64,000 nt of DNA from Pseudoduganella violaceinigra DSM 15887. GTDB taxonomy: Bacteria; Pseudomonadota; Gammaproteobacteria; Burkholderiales; Burkholderiaceae_D. The first letter of the stretch is position 1; every line of letters starts with the position of its first letter. Positions 13,295 to 23,319 of this stretch are shown here, in pieces. Under the pieces are notes generated by a model that was not told the DNA's origin, did not search any database, and saw nothing but the letters and a program-made list of their open reading frames with translations. A program made the translations under genes and the position numbers. Where the stretch lies: positions 186,001 through 250,000 of the forward strand of contig NZ_AUDI01000004.1 in the NCBI RefSeq assembly GCF_000425385.1, read 5' to 3'.

Positions 13295-13993
13295 ATGGCG
13301 GCAATGAAGAAACCTGGCAAAGCATTGGCCCTGGCGCTGGGCGTGGGGTTACTGGTATTACTGGTGCTGCTGGCGGCGGGCGGCGCCTGGTACCAGCAGC
13401 GTTTGACGGAGCGCGGCAGCCTGCCGTGCGCGCAGCAGCCGCCCGCGCAATTGAGCCCGTATTGTCTGGCGCAGTCGCAGGCGGCGGCCGGCCGCGGCGA
13501 CCGGGCGGCAATGGCGGCGCTGGTCGCGTATTTCGACCTGCACCAGCCGGCGCAGGCGCTGCGCTGGGTACGGGCGGCAGCCAAATTGGGTGATCCCCTA
13601 GCGATCAGCCGCGTGCTGGCTGCTTGCGGCGAGGGCAAACCGTTTTCGGTGGACGAGGCGCGCGCGCTGTTGCCGCAGGCGGGCGCGCTGGCGTCCTTGA
13701 ACTTCCGCCTTGGCGGTTCGTGTTCGCCGGCCGATATGGACGCGGCGCGCAATTTCGCGCCTGCCAGCCTGATGGCGGCGCCCGACGGCGCCGGCCTGTG
13801 CGCGGTGGCGGTGCGCTATGGCTTGCTGCGCCTGTCGCCGGACGGGGCGCAGCTTGATTCGCCGGCGGCGCAGCTGCTGCTGGCCGAGTGCGAGCGCCGC
13901 CAGCAGGTCGCCCCCGGTCTGCGCAAGGAGGCGGAGTCGGTGCGCCAGATGCTGGCGCGCGAGATCAGGCCGGTACGTATCAGTGTTGATTGA
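13295..13993 (+). CDS. Membrane-anchored or exported protein of unknown function
   Basis: A 232-residue protein with a strong N-terminal hydrophobic segment (ALALALGVGLLVLLVLLAAG) after MAAMKKPGK, then a mainly helical, alanine-rich domain with cysteine pairs (LPCAQQPP...SPYCLA, LAACGEG, GSCSPADM, GLCAV, LLAECER). The regular spacing of short helices, for example QALRWVRAAAKLGDPLAISRVL, hints at Sel1/TPR-like repeats, but I cannot assign a family. A second in-frame ATG at 13304 is equally possible as the start; neither has a strong ribosome site. It is divergent from ypfJ and its end overlaps the convergent PHP hydrolase gene by 14 bp. Confidence 0.7.
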   Translation: MAAMKKPGKALALALGVGLLVLLVLLAAGGAWYQQRLTERGSLPCAQQPPAQLSPYCLAQSQAAAGRGDRAAMAALVAYFDLHQPAQALRWVRAAAKLGDPLAISRVLAACGEGKPFSVDEARALLPQAGALASLNFRLGGSCSPADMDAARNFAPASLMAAPDGAGLCAVAVRYGLLRLSPDGAQLDSPAAQLLLAECERRQQVAPGLRKEAESVRQMLAREIRPVRISVD

Positions 13994-15656
13994 CCCAGAC
14001 CGGCGCCGACCATAGCTGTCTGCCGTCATCCTGGGTAAGGCGGGCATAGTAGAAATGCATGCCGGGCGCCGGCGTGAAACTGTGCCGGGTTCCCGCCACG
14101 TCCGGCAGCGGTGTGACTTCCCCTTGCCGGCCCGGCACCCCTTCCATGATCTGCAGTGCGGCGATGCCGCGGCCCGTGCTGCTGGTGTAGTGCACCGCCA
14201 GGGCCAGGGGGCCGGCGTTGTCGATGGTGGCGCCCATCAGGGCGTCGTTGGCGGTCAGGGCGATGGCGCCATGCTTGTCCATGGTGGCGAAGACGTGGCG
14301 GGCGCGGATGGCGTCGAGCAGGGCCTCGACCTTGAGCGCGGTGCCGGCGGGCAGCAGGATGCCGGTGCGGTTGCCGTAGGCGGCGCCCCAGTTGGCGCAG
14401 TGGTTGTCCTGGTTGCTGCTGAACGCCAGCTTGTAGCCCGCTTCCAGCAGCTTGTCGCAAGCGTCTTCATAGAAGCTGTGGCGCGCTTCGCCTTCGTCGA
14501 GCCGTGCGGAGAAGGCGTTGCTGTTCATCACTTCGCACAGGGCCATGGCCTGGGCGCCGTCCTGGCTGAAGGCCAGCGCCTGGCCGCCGATGGCGAACTG
14601 GCCGCTGCCGGGGTGGTTGAACTGGCCGATCCAGCCCTGGTCTTTCATCAGGGTGTACAGCGCCGCGTAGTCGTTCTTCGGAGTGAGCACGTCGGCAAAC
14701 GGTTCGCCGCTGCTGCTGCGCTCCCAGCCCAGCAGGGCGGGGCTGTTCAGGATGTTGAGGTGGCCGCCGCCGCTGATCACCCCCCATTCCAGGCCGTAGA
14801 TGGCGGCAAAGCCCGGATGGCCGGCGCTGTACCGTTCGGCGGCGTCCAGGCCCAGCCGGTACCGCTGGCGGGCGGCCTGCGGGTCGGCGTCCGGGTCAGT
14901 GCCGTCGCTGCCGTCGTACATGTGGTTGTGTTCGGAGGTCATCAGGAAGTCCAGGCCGTGGCGCTTGGCGAACTGGAAGGCGTCTTCGGGGCCGAAGGCG
15001 CCGCTCTGGGGGTGCTGGGCGCCGTGGCATTGCGCCGGGTCGCCGCCGCCGTCGCTGTGGTTGGTTTGGCTGTGCAGATTGCCGTACACGATATCGAAGT
15101 CCAGTCCCGCCAGTTGCGATGGCGGGCGCGTGCTGCCGGCGCGCCGCCGGGCTTCCAGCACAGCCGCCGCTGGCGGCGCCGCGGGAGCGAGCAGCAGGGC
15201 GGGATGGCCGATGGCGATCGGCCGGCGCTGGTGGATGCCGCCGGCTTCCAGGCGCAGTTCGTATATGCCGGCGGGCAGTGAGCGGGACGGCCGCCAGCGA
15301 ACGCTGGCCTTGCCGCTGTCGCCATGCAAGACGTGGCGGCCGCGCCACTCATTGATGAGTTTGCCGTCCTGCCGGTACAGGCCCACAGTCCAGTCCACCC
15401 GCTGCGCCGCGCTTGCACCGGGCAGTGTAAAGTGCACGATGAAAGTCCTGTTGCGCCCCGTGGCTGGCGCCTGGAAATCCGCCTCCAGCCCGGCATCGAA
15501 TTCGCGGTGATCCAGTATTGGCGCGGGTGGCGGGGCGGGTGGCGAGTGCGCCGCGGCGCCGGGGGATGTGGCCAGGCCAAGCGCGGCGCACTGCATGCAG
15601 GCCAGGATATTCCGGCAAGTCCGCGATGCCGGTAAGATGTGGAATCGGTTTTTCAT
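13980..15656 (-). CDS. Exported PHP-type (CehA/McbA-like) metal-dependent hydrolase
   Basis: A 558-residue protein with a signal-like N-terminus (CMQCAALGLATSPGAAAHS), an N-terminal beta-rich region (about 40-180, ending LPAGIYELRLEAGG), and a PHP-type metallohydrolase domain. Metal-binding motifs include YGNLHSQTNHSDGG, TSEHNHMYDG, WGVISGGGHLNI, QFNHPGSGQF and FSSNQDNH. The usual HxH of motif I is HSQ here, so one canonical ligand is replaced by Gln, although the other histidines are kept. Family members hydrolyse phosphoesters or carbamates; the substrate cannot be told. The start has AGGAGG upstream; an earlier ATG (15797) overlaps the divergent kinase gene and is not used. An 80-bp gap separates the two divergent starts. 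Confidence 0.82.
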   Translation of the reverse strand: MKNRFHILPASRTCRNILACMQCAALGLATSPGAAAHSPPAPPPAPILDHREFDAGLEADFQAPATGRNRTFIVHFTLPGASAAQRVDWTVGLYRQDGKLINEWRGRHVLHGDSGKASVRWRPSRSLPAGIYELRLEAGGIHQRRPIAIGHPALLLAPAAPPAAAVLEARRRAGSTRPPSQLAGLDFDIVYGNLHSQTNHSDGGGDPAQCHGAQHPQSGAFGPEDAFQFAKRHGLDFLMTSEHNHMYDGSDGTDPDADPQAARQRYRLGLDAAERYSAGHPGFAAIYGLEWGVISGGGHLNILNSPALLGWERSSSGEPFADVLTPKNDYAALYTLMKDQGWIGQFNHPGSGQFAIGGQALAFSQDGAQAMALCEVMNSNAFSARLDEGEARHSFYEDACDKLLEAGYKLAFSSNQDNHCANWGAAYGNRTGILLPAGTALKVEALLDAIRARHVFATMDKHGAIALTANDALMGATIDNAGPLALAVHYTSSTGRGIAALQIMEGVPGRQGEVTPLPDVAGTRHSFTPAPGMHFYYARLTQDDGRQLWSAPVWVNQH

Positions 15657-15736
15657 GATGAGCCCTCCTGTCGCGCTTTGATCAGGGGGCGTGGAATTGG
15701 TTCCGTTCCGGGCTGCTTTAATAGTATGCTGCTTAA

Positions 15737-18700
15737 ATGCAAGACTTATCTCAATGGATGAAGCGTAGGCTGCGTGGATGGGCTTCCGGCCGGGCACTGC
15801 TATGGTTCCTGGGCCTGACGCTGGCGGCAGCCGTGGGCGCTACCCTGTACGCGACCGCCTCCAATATGGTCGAGGACGACGCACAGCAGCGCTTCGATAA
15901 TATGAACCGGGCCACCCAGTACAGCATTTCGGCCCGGGTGAAAGCCTATTCGGACGTGGTGCGCGGCCTGGTGGCGCTGTTCCAGACCAGCGACCATGTG
16001 AGCCGGCTGCAATTTCGCCAGTACGTGACCACCTTGAACATCGGCAAGCATTTCCCGGCGATCGAGGCCATCACGTTCGCGCCCAACGTGCCCCAGGCGC
16101 AGCGCGATGCCTTCGTGGCGGCGGTGCGCGCCGATACCAGCCTGGCGCCGGGCGGTTATCCCAAATTCGATATCAAGCCGCCCGGCAAACGCGACGACTA
16201 CGCGCCGCTGACCTACCTGGAGCCGATGGGCAGCCTGATGGAGAAATTCGGCGTCGACATCACCGCCAACCCGAATATCGCGCGCGCCCTGCAGCTATCG
16301 CGCGACACGGGCGAGATCAGCGCTTCCGGCCAGCCGGTGGTGGTCAAGCAGCCGGTGCCCCATATCGGGCTGGGCATGCGCCTGCCCGTCTACAAGCGCG
16401 GCATGCCGGTGGATGATGTGAACAGCCGGCGCGCCAATTTCATCGGTTCGGTCGGCATCGGTTTTTCCGTGGCCAAACTGATCCAGGGGGCGATCGACGA
16501 AATGGCCGACCGCCAGGTGCACATGATCCTGTATTCGGACGCCTCCACCGATCCGGAAAAGCGCAGCCTGGCCATCGAAAAGGAAGACCGCCTGCTGTTC
16601 AACGATAACGGCTCGATCGACAAGCCCGCCGCGCTGCCCGGCAATCCCGGCGATTATTTCGTTTCCGTGCTGCCGATCGATTTCAACGGCAGCCTGTGGA
16701 AAGCCCAGTTCTATGCGCGCAAGGACGCGATGATCGTCGGCTTCGACCGCTGGATGCCGTATATCGCGCTGGTGACCGGCTTTAGCGGCACGCTGCTGAT
16801 TTATGGTTACCTGTTCACCATGTATTCGCAGCGGCGCAATGCGCTGGAGCAGCGCCGCCTGCTGGACAGCGTGCTCGATAACGTCGAGGCCCACGTCTAT
16901 ATGAAGGACCAGGACCGGCGCTACGTCTACGTCAACGCCAAGATGGCGGAAATGATCGGGCTGCCGGTGGAGGAAATTATCGGCCGGCTGGACATCGAAG
17001 TCATGCTCCAGCGCGATGCCGACGAGGCCTGGCAGGAGGACAGGGTGGTGCTGGCCGACCGCCAGAAGCGCTCCGGCGAGGCGAGCTACATCGACGGCCA
17101 CGGGGTGGCCCACCATTTGTGGACGGTGAAGGCGCCGGTGCACCTGGAGAAGGACGTGACGGTGGTGATCGCATTGTCCACCGACGTGACCGAGCTGCAT
17201 ATGCTGAAGGAGCAGGCGCGCGCGGCCAACCAGGCCAAGAGCGACTTCCTGTCGAATATGAGCCATGAAATCCGCACGCCGATGAATTCCGTGATCGGCA
17301 TGGCCCACCTGGCGCTGAAGGGCGCCACCAATCCGAAGCAGAAGGACTACTTGCAGAAGATTTACCATTCGGGCCAGCACCTGCTTGGCATCATCAACGA
17401 TATTCTCGACTTCTCCAAGATCGAGGCGGGCAAGCTGGACCTGGAAGTGCTGGACTTCGCGCTGGAGTCGCTGTTGACCAATATTTCCAGCCAGCTGGGC
17501 GACGCGGCCAGCCGCAAGGGACTGGAGCTGGTGTTCGAGATCTGGCCTGGCCTGTCGCACCAGCTGCGCGGCGACCCGCTGCGGCTGGAGCAGGTGCTGC
17601 TGAACTTCACCAGCAATGCGATCAAGTTCTCGGAGAATAACAAGATCTATATCCGCGCGCGGCCGGTGGAAGACCGCGATAACTACACCGTGGTGCGCTT
17701 CGAGGTGCAGGACAACGGCATCGGCATGACGCCGTCCCAGGTCTCGAACCTGTTCCAATCCTTCCACCAGGGCGACACCTCAACCACCCGCAAGTACGGC
17801 GGCACGGGCCTGGGCCTGGTGATCAGCAAACAGCTGGCCGAGCTGATGGGCGGTACCGTGGGCGTGGACAGCGAACCGGGGCACGGCTCCACCTTCTGGT
17901 TCACGGCCAAGCTGCAGAAAGGCCCGCACCTGCTGCAGGCTGCCGATACCAATGCGCTGCAGCCGGATATGCTGGCGCCCATCCACGGCGCGTCGATCCT
18001 GCTGGTGGAAGACAATATCTTCAGCCAGCAGGTGGGCCAGGAACTGCTGGAGGACGCCGGCGCCACCGTGGTGGTGGCCAATAACGGCAAGGAAGCCATC
18101 GACCTGCTGCTGAAAGAGCATTTCGATTGCGTCCTGATGGATGTGCAGATGCCGGTGATGGATGGCTACGAGGCCACGCGCCTGATCCGCGCCCATCCGA
18201 AGCTCTCCGGCACCTTGATCATCGCCATGACCGCCAACGCGGGCCGGGAAGACCAGGCGCGCTGCCTGACGGCGGGGATGGACGAATTCGTCACCAAGCC
18301 GATTGCGCCGAACCTGCTGTTCTCGGTGCTGTCGAAGTGGATGAGCCAGCGCGCCGCCGAGGGCCGCCCGCCGCAGGTGCGCAGTATCACCAAGCCGGGT
18401 GAAACGGCGGCGCCCATGGCCAGCGTGCCGTCCCCTGCGCCGCAGTCGCTGCCGGAGCCGCTGCCGGAGCCGCCTGCAGTCGAAGCGGCGGCCGCGGGCG
18501 AGTCCGAATTGTTCGACCTGCGGGCCCTGGCCCAGACCTTCGGCAACAAGCCGGAGAAGATGCGCAAGTACGCCAATATGTTCCTCGACTCGGCGCAGGA
18601 CGGCCTGCGCGAAGTCCAGGAGGCGCTGGCGGCGGGCGACATGGCCCGCCTGTCGGAATTGGGTCACCGCATCAAATCGTCGGCGCGGGCCGTGGGCGCG

Positions 18701-18853
18701 ATGAGTTTCGCCGACCTGTGCCTGGCACTGGAGAAAATGACGCCGGCGGACGGCATCGAGCGCGCCCGCGCCGTCGTGCTGCAGATGCCGCCCCTGCTCG
18801 ATCGCCTGCGCGAACATATCGCGCAGGAGATGAGCGTCAACGTCGTGGGCTGA
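15737..18853 (+). CDS. CHASE-PAS hybrid histidine kinase with receiver and HPt domains
   Basis: A 1038-residue inner-membrane sensor kinase. Order: membrane segment (about 21-41), periplasmic CHASE-type domain (about 75-290, including FPAIEAITFAPNV and the downstream RLPVYKRG), second membrane segment (about 338-360), PAS (about 372-490), HisKA with His510 in NMSHEIRTPMN, ATPase domain with N-box SNAIKF, DNGIGM and GGTGLGL, receiver with Asp802 in VLMDVQMP, a Pro-rich linker, and an HPt domain with His977 in LGHRIKSSARAVG. All phosphorelay residues are intact, so it can run a complete His-Asp-His relay. No response regulator gene is adjacent. The ribosome site at the start is weak. It diverges from the PHP hydrolase gene and overlaps the next convergent gene by 17 bp. 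Confidence 0.92.
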   Translation: MQDLSQWMKRRLRGWASGRALLWFLGLTLAAAVGATLYATASNMVEDDAQQRFDNMNRATQYSISARVKAYSDVVRGLVALFQTSDHVSRLQFRQYVTTLNIGKHFPAIEAITFAPNVPQAQRDAFVAAVRADTSLAPGGYPKFDIKPPGKRDDYAPLTYLEPMGSLMEKFGVDITANPNIARALQLSRDTGEISASGQPVVVKQPVPHIGLGMRLPVYKRGMPVDDVNSRRANFIGSVGIGFSVAKLIQGAIDEMADRQVHMILYSDASTDPEKRSLAIEKEDRLLFNDNGSIDKPAALPGNPGDYFVSVLPIDFNGSLWKAQFYARKDAMIVGFDRWMPYIALVTGFSGTLLIYGYLFTMYSQRRNALEQRRLLDSVLDNVEAHVYMKDQDRRYVYVNAKMAEMIGLPVEEIIGRLDIEVMLQRDADEAWQEDRVVLADRQKRSGEASYIDGHGVAHHLWTVKAPVHLEKDVTVVIALSTDVTELHMLKEQARAANQAKSDFLSNMSHEIRTPMNSVIGMAHLALKGATNPKQKDYLQKIYHSGQHLLGIINDILDFSKIEAGKLDLEVLDFALESLLTNISSQLGDAASRKGLELVFEIWPGLSHQLRGDPLRLEQVLLNFTSNAIKFSENNKIYIRARPVEDRDNYTVVRFEVQDNGIGMTPSQVSNLFQSFHQGDTSTTRKYGGTGLGLVISKQLAELMGGTVGVDSEPGHGSTFWFTAKLQKGPHLLQAADTNALQPDMLAPIHGASILLVEDNIFSQQVGQELLEDAGATVVVANNGKEAIDLLLKEHFDCVLMDVQMPVMDGYEATRLIRAHPKLSGTLIIAMTANAGREDQARCLTAGMDEFVTKPIAPNLLFSVLSKWMSQRAAEGRPPQVRSITKPGETAAPMASVPSPAPQSLPEPLPEPPAVEAAAAGESELFDLRALAQTFGNKPEKMRKYANMFLDSAQDGLREVQEALAAGDMARLSELGHRIKSSARAVGAMSFADLCLALEKMTPADGIERARAVVLQMPPLLDRLREHIAQEMSVNVVG

Positions 18854-19820
18854 CGTCGCCTTTCTTGGCGGGGTCGGCCTTGGGCGCCGGTGCGGGAGGC
18901 GGGGCGGGGGCCGGGGTGGGGATGGCAAGGTCGATGCTGTAGGACGCCTGCTCTTTCTTGTCCGGCAGCGGGGTATGGGGAACGGCCGGGGTCAGCTCGA
19001 TCCCGCGCAGCGCCGACATGAAGATGCCCAGGTCGCTCAGGTAGTATTCATCCACCTGTTCGCGGTCCAGCTTGGCGCTCTTGACCAGCAGGTGGGAGCG
19101 TTCGCAGCGCAGGATGATGGCCTCGCCCGGCAGCGCCTTGTTCAGTTTTTCGGCCGGCATTTTCTCGCCGACCACGCACACCATTTCAATGTCGGCGTCG
19201 AGGGCGTCGGCGCCGCCTTCCACCGAGCGCATGCTGTAGGCCAGGGCGAAGCGGGTGGCCCGCTGCGGCGGCAGGGTGAGCTGCTCGGCGCCGCGCACCT
19301 GGGTCAGGCGCATGGTGGAACGGGCCGGGGTGCTCTTGTCCTGCGGGCCGGCCGGACCGGTGAGGCAGGCGGCCTTCTTGCATACCGTCAACTCGCTTTC
19401 CTGCAGGCGTTCGACCGGCAGCAGCCCGTCCAGCAGGTAATACGTGGTTTCCGTGCTGGCGCCACGCATGCCGCTGGTGCCCGGTGCGCCCACGCGGTTC
19501 CACCAGGTCGCGTTGCCGGTGGCCTTGATGTAGCCGTCGCCAAATGGTTCGAGCTGGCGCGAAATATCGGATTTGCCGTTCGTGCCGCCTTTGGATTCGC
19601 TATATTTGAGGCGGAAGGCGTGGCCTGGGGCCCCTGGGCCGTCTTGGTTGGCCGGCAGTTTTTCCAGGCGCTGCAGCAGGTCGATGTCCTGCGGGGCGGC
19701 AAAAGTCGGCCGGCCGGCCGGGTGCGGCGCGTCCGGCGCGGCAGCCAAGGCGCTACCGGCGGCAAGCATCAGTGGCAGCAGCATGGCGGCGCGCATGGTG
19801 TGGCGGGGAGGGTAAGGCAT
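18837..19820 (-). CDS. Exported protein of unknown function
   Basis: A 327-residue protein with a clear signal peptide (MRAAMLLPLMLAAGSALAA) and an alanine/proline-rich C-terminal tail (PTPAPAPPPAPAPK). The middle contains several cysteines (TVCKKAACLTG, MVCVVGE, ILRCERS) and no motif I recognise. Start 19820 has AGAGGA 5-8 nt upstream; the longer reading from 19907 would overlap the recC start region. It is divergent from recC (100-bp gap) and convergent with the kinase gene, overlapping its end by 17 bp. Confidence 0.75.
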   Translation of the reverse strand: MPYPPRHTMRAAMLLPLMLAAGSALAAAPDAPHPAGRPTFAAPQDIDLLQRLEKLPANQDGPGAPGHAFRLKYSESKGGTNGKSDISRQLEPFGDGYIKATGNATWWNRVGAPGTSGMRGASTETTYYLLDGLLPVERLQESELTVCKKAACLTGPAGPQDKSTPARSTMRLTQVRGAEQLTLPPQRATRFALAYSMRSVEGGADALDADIEMVCVVGEKMPAEKLNKALPGEAIILRCERSHLLVKSAKLDREQVDEYYLSDLGIFMSALRGIELTPAVPHTPLPDKKEQASYSIDLAIPTPAPAPPPAPAPKADPAKKGDVSPRR

Positions 19821-19920
19821 GAGGTCCTCTGCTTGTTTGGCTGGGAAAAGCCGACATTGTAGCTTTCCCAGGCCGTGACAAGCCACATATAATGGCGCTC
19901 CCGGCACCCCTTTTTGTGAA

Positions 19921-22900
19921 ATGGCTCAACCGATTACCCCAGGCCTGCTGATCCTGCACGGCAACCAGCTGGAAGAGCTGCGTGGCGCCGTCTTCCAGTG
20001 GTTGGCCAGCCATGCGCTGGCGCCCCTGGAACAGGAAATCTTCCTGGTGCAGTCGAACGGGGTGGCCGAGTGGCTGAAAATCGCGCTGGCCGAGCAGACC
20101 GGCTTGTGCGGCGCCACCCGCGTCGCGCTGCCGGCCCGCCTGCTGTGGGAAATCTACCGCGGCATGCTGGGCCACGCCCGCGTTCCACCCGTTTCCGCGT
20201 TCGACAAGGGCCCGCTGACCTGGCGCCTGATGCGCCTGCTGCCGCAATTGCTGGCGCAGGAGGCCTTTGCGCCGCTGCGCCACTTCCTGCGCGACGGCGA
20301 TCCGGAGCGCCGCCTGCAGCTGGCCGAGCGGCTGGCCGACCTGTTCGACCAGTACCAGGTGTACCGCGCCGACTGGCTGGAAGACTGGGCCGAGGGACGC
20401 GACCAGCTGCGCGGCGCGCGCGGCGAGCCGGTGCCGCTGGCGCCGGACCAGCGCTGGCAGGCCGCGTTATGGCGCGCCGTGACGGCCAGCGTGCCGCAGG
20501 AAGAACGCGGGCTGGGACGGGCCAGCGTGCATGCGGCCTTCGTGGCGGCGGTGCAGCGCGGCGACACGCCTCTGGGCCGCCTGCCGCGCCGCATTGTGCT
20601 GTTCGGCGTGTCGGCCCTGCCGTACCAGACCTTGCAGGCCATGGCGTCGCTGGCGCGCTTCACCCAGGTGGTGATCGCGGTGCCCAATCCATGCCGCTAC
20701 TATTGGGGCGACATCATCGAAGGCCGCGACCTGCTGCGCGCGGCGCGCCGCCGCCACGCATCGCGCAAGGACATCGACCTGTCGGCCGTGCCGCTGGAAG
20801 CGCTGCATGCGCACAGCCATCCGCTGCTGGCGAGCTGGGGCCGCCAGGGCCGCGACTATATCCGCATGCTCGACGAATTCGACAGCGCCAGCGACCTGGA
20901 AGGGCGCGACGACAAGCTGCGCGTCGATCTGTTCGGCGACGAGGCGGGCGACACCCTGCTGGCCCAGGTGCAGGCCGCCGTGCGCGACTTGCTGCCGCTG
21001 GCCGAGCATCCGCAGGTGCCGCCCGAGGATGCGGACCGCTCGATCGAGTTCCATGTGGCGCACAGCGTGCAGCGCGAAGTGGAAATCCTGCACGATCAGC
21101 TGCTGGCCATGTTCGCCGCCGATCCCTCCCTGCGTCCGCGCGACATCGTGGTCATGGTGCCCGATATCGACGTCTTCACCGCATCCATCCGCGCCGTGTT
21201 CGGCCAGCACCGGCGCCACGACCCGCGCTTCATCCCGCATGAAATCGGCGACGTCAACGACCGCAGCGTCAATCCGCTGCTGGTGGCGCTGGAATGGCTG
21301 CTGCGCCTGCCGCAGCAGCGCTGCCGCCAGAGCGAGGTGCGCGACCTGCTGGACGTGCCGGCCCTGGCGCGCCGTTTCGGCCTGGCCGGGGACGATCTGC
21401 CGACGCTGGGCCAATGGATCGAAGGCTCGGGCGTGCGCTGGGGCCTGGACGCCCGCCACCGGGCCGGGCTGGGCCTGGCGCCGGCCGGCGAGCAGAACGC
21501 CTGGATGTTCGGCGTGCGCCGCATGCTGCTTGGCTACGCGGCCGGCAACGGCGGGCAGTTTTCCGGCATCGAACCGTATGCGGAAGTGGGCGGCCTGGAT
21601 GCGGCCCTGGCCGGTTCGCTGGCGCAGTTGATCGAGGCGCTGCTGGCCTGGCGCATGCACCTTGGCATCGCGCGCCGTCCGGCCGCCTGGGCGGAGCAGG
21701 CGCGCCTGCTGCTGGCCAGCTTCTTCAGCGACCGCGATGAGGCGGACCGCCTGACGCTGGCGCGCCTGGACGATGCGCTCGATAAATGGCTGGAAACCTG
21801 CGAGGACGCCGGCTTCGACGAGGAGGTGCCGCTGGCCACCCTGCGCGAAGCCTGGATGGGCGGGCTCGATGAACCGTCGCTGGAGCACCAGTTCGTGTCC
21901 GGCGGCGTGACCTTCTGCACCTTGATGCCGATGCGCGCGGTGCCGTTCCGCGTGGTGTGCCTGCTGGGCATGAATGATGGCGATTTCCCGCGCCGCGCCA
22001 GCCGCGCCGACTTCGACTTGCTGGCCTTGCCGGGCATGGCCCGTCCCGGCGACCGCTCGCGCCGCGACGACGACCGCTACCTGATGCTGGAAGCGCTGCT
22101 GGCCGCGCGCGACAAGCTGTATATCAGCTGGGTCGGGCGCAACGTGCGCGACAATACGGAGCAGCCGCCTTCGGTGCTGGTGGCCCAGCTGCGCGACTAC
22201 CTGCAGGCCGGCTGGGCCATGGACCTGGCGGCCCGCACCACCTGGCATGCGCTGCAGCCTTTCAGCCGCGCCTATTTCGAGCGCGGCGGCCTGCTGACGT
22301 TTGCCGGCGAATGGCGCGCGGCCCATGCGGCGGGCGAAACGGCCGGCGTGGCGGCCGCATTGCCGCCGTACGAGGTGGAAGAGGGCTTCCGCCTGCGCCT
22401 GTCGATCCTCGCGGCCTTCCTGCGCCAGCCGGTGCGGCATTTCTTCCGCCAGCGGCTGGGCGTCTATTTCGCCGAGTCGGCGATGGTGGGCGAGAATGAG
22501 GAGCCGTTCCAGCTCGACGGCCTGCAGCGCTATACGCTGGAAGACGCCATGCTGGCCGACAGCGGCGAGCTGGAAGCGCTGGACGATGTGCGCGACTGCC
22601 TGCGGCAACGGGGCGAACGCCTGCGGCGCCAAGGTGTGCTGCCGATCGGCCTGATCGGCGACCGCGTGCTCAACGAGCTGGTGGAGGAACTGGTGCCGGT
22701 GCGCACGGCCTGGCTGACGCTGTGCGGCGCCTACGGGGAGGCCGCGCCCAAGCTGGCGCTCCACCTGGAGCTGGCGGGGCTGGTGCTGGAAGACTGGATC
22801 GACCAGCTGCGCCGCGCCGGCGACGCGACCGCCTGGCTGATGCAGATGTCCTCGCGCGTGTGCGACAAGTCCGGCGCCCTGCGCGGGGAAAAACTGATCC

Positions 22901-23319
22901 CGATGTGGCTGCGCCAGCTGGCCGCGGCGGCCCAGGGGCAGCCGGTCACCGGCTTCCTGGTGGCGCGCGATGCCATCGTCATCATGGAGCCGCTCGATCC
23001 GCAGGCGGCGCGCGCCGGGCTGGAGGCGATCGCCGCGCTGTGGCGCGCCGGCATGGACCAGCCGCTGCCTGCCGCCTGCAAGACCGGCCTGGCGCTGGTG
23101 ATGGACGGCGATCCGCGCGCCACCTACGACGGCGGCTTCGAGCTGTCCGGCGAAAACGACGACCCGTGCCTGGCGCGCCTGTGGCCAGACTTTGCCGCCC
23201 TGGCGGCGCAGCCCGGCTTCGCGGACGCCAGCCGGGCGCTGTACCAGCCGCTGGCCGACTGGCTGGCGCAATCGGTGACGGTGCAGCCGATTGAAGGGGA
23301 AGCGGAGGAGGCGCAATGA
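19921..23319 (+). CDS. recC: Exodeoxyribonuclease V gamma subunit RecC
   Basis: A 1132-residue RecC homologue, the Chi-recognition subunit of the RecBCD helicase-nuclease that processes double-strand DNA ends. It begins LLILHGNQLEELRGAVF, with the family stretch QEIFLVQSNGVAEWLKIALAEQ next, and later LLGMNDGDFPRR and the C-terminal nuclease-like fold that lacks catalytic residues in this subunit. Length matches the usual ~1100 residues. It is the first gene of recC-recB-recD; its stop codon overlaps the recB start in ATGA at 23316, so the subunits are translationally coupled. Confidence 0.95.
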   Translation: MAQPITPGLLILHGNQLEELRGAVFQWLASHALAPLEQEIFLVQSNGVAEWLKIALAEQTGLCGATRVALPARLLWEIYRGMLGHARVPPVSAFDKGPLTWRLMRLLPQLLAQEAFAPLRHFLRDGDPERRLQLAERLADLFDQYQVYRADWLEDWAEGRDQLRGARGEPVPLAPDQRWQAALWRAVTASVPQEERGLGRASVHAAFVAAVQRGDTPLGRLPRRIVLFGVSALPYQTLQAMASLARFTQVVIAVPNPCRYYWGDIIEGRDLLRAARRRHASRKDIDLSAVPLEALHAHSHPLLASWGRQGRDYIRMLDEFDSASDLEGRDDKLRVDLFGDEAGDTLLAQVQAAVRDLLPLAEHPQVPPEDADRSIEFHVAHSVQREVEILHDQLLAMFAADPSLRPRDIVVMVPDIDVFTASIRAVFGQHRRHDPRFIPHEIGDVNDRSVNPLLVALEWLLRLPQQRCRQSEVRDLLDVPALARRFGLAGDDLPTLGQWIEGSGVRWGLDARHRAGLGLAPAGEQNAWMFGVRRMLLGYAAGNGGQFSGIEPYAEVGGLDAALAGSLAQLIEALLAWRMHLGIARRPAAWAEQARLLLASFFSDRDEADRLTLARLDDALDKWLETCEDAGFDEEVPLATLREAWMGGLDEPSLEHQFVSGGVTFCTLMPMRAVPFRVVCLLGMNDGDFPRRASRADFDLLALPGMARPGDRSRRDDDRYLMLEALLAARDKLYISWVGRNVRDNTEQPPSVLVAQLRDYLQAGWAMDLAARTTWHALQPFSRAYFERGGLLTFAGEWRAAHAAGETAGVAAALPPYEVEEGFRLRLSILAAFLRQPVRHFFRQRLGVYFAESAMVGENEEPFQLDGLQRYTLEDAMLADSGELEALDDVRDCLRQRGERLRRQGVLPIGLIGDRVLNELVEELVPVRTAWLTLCGAYGEAAPKLALHLELAGLVLEDWIDQLRRAGDATAWLMQMSSRVCDKSGALRGEKLIPMWLRQLAAAAQGQPVTGFLVARDAIVIMEPLDPQAARAGLEAIAALWRAGMDQPLPAACKTGLALVMDGDPRATYDGGFELSGENDDPCLARLWPDFAALAAQPGFADASRALYQPLADWLAQSVTVQPIEGEAEEAQ

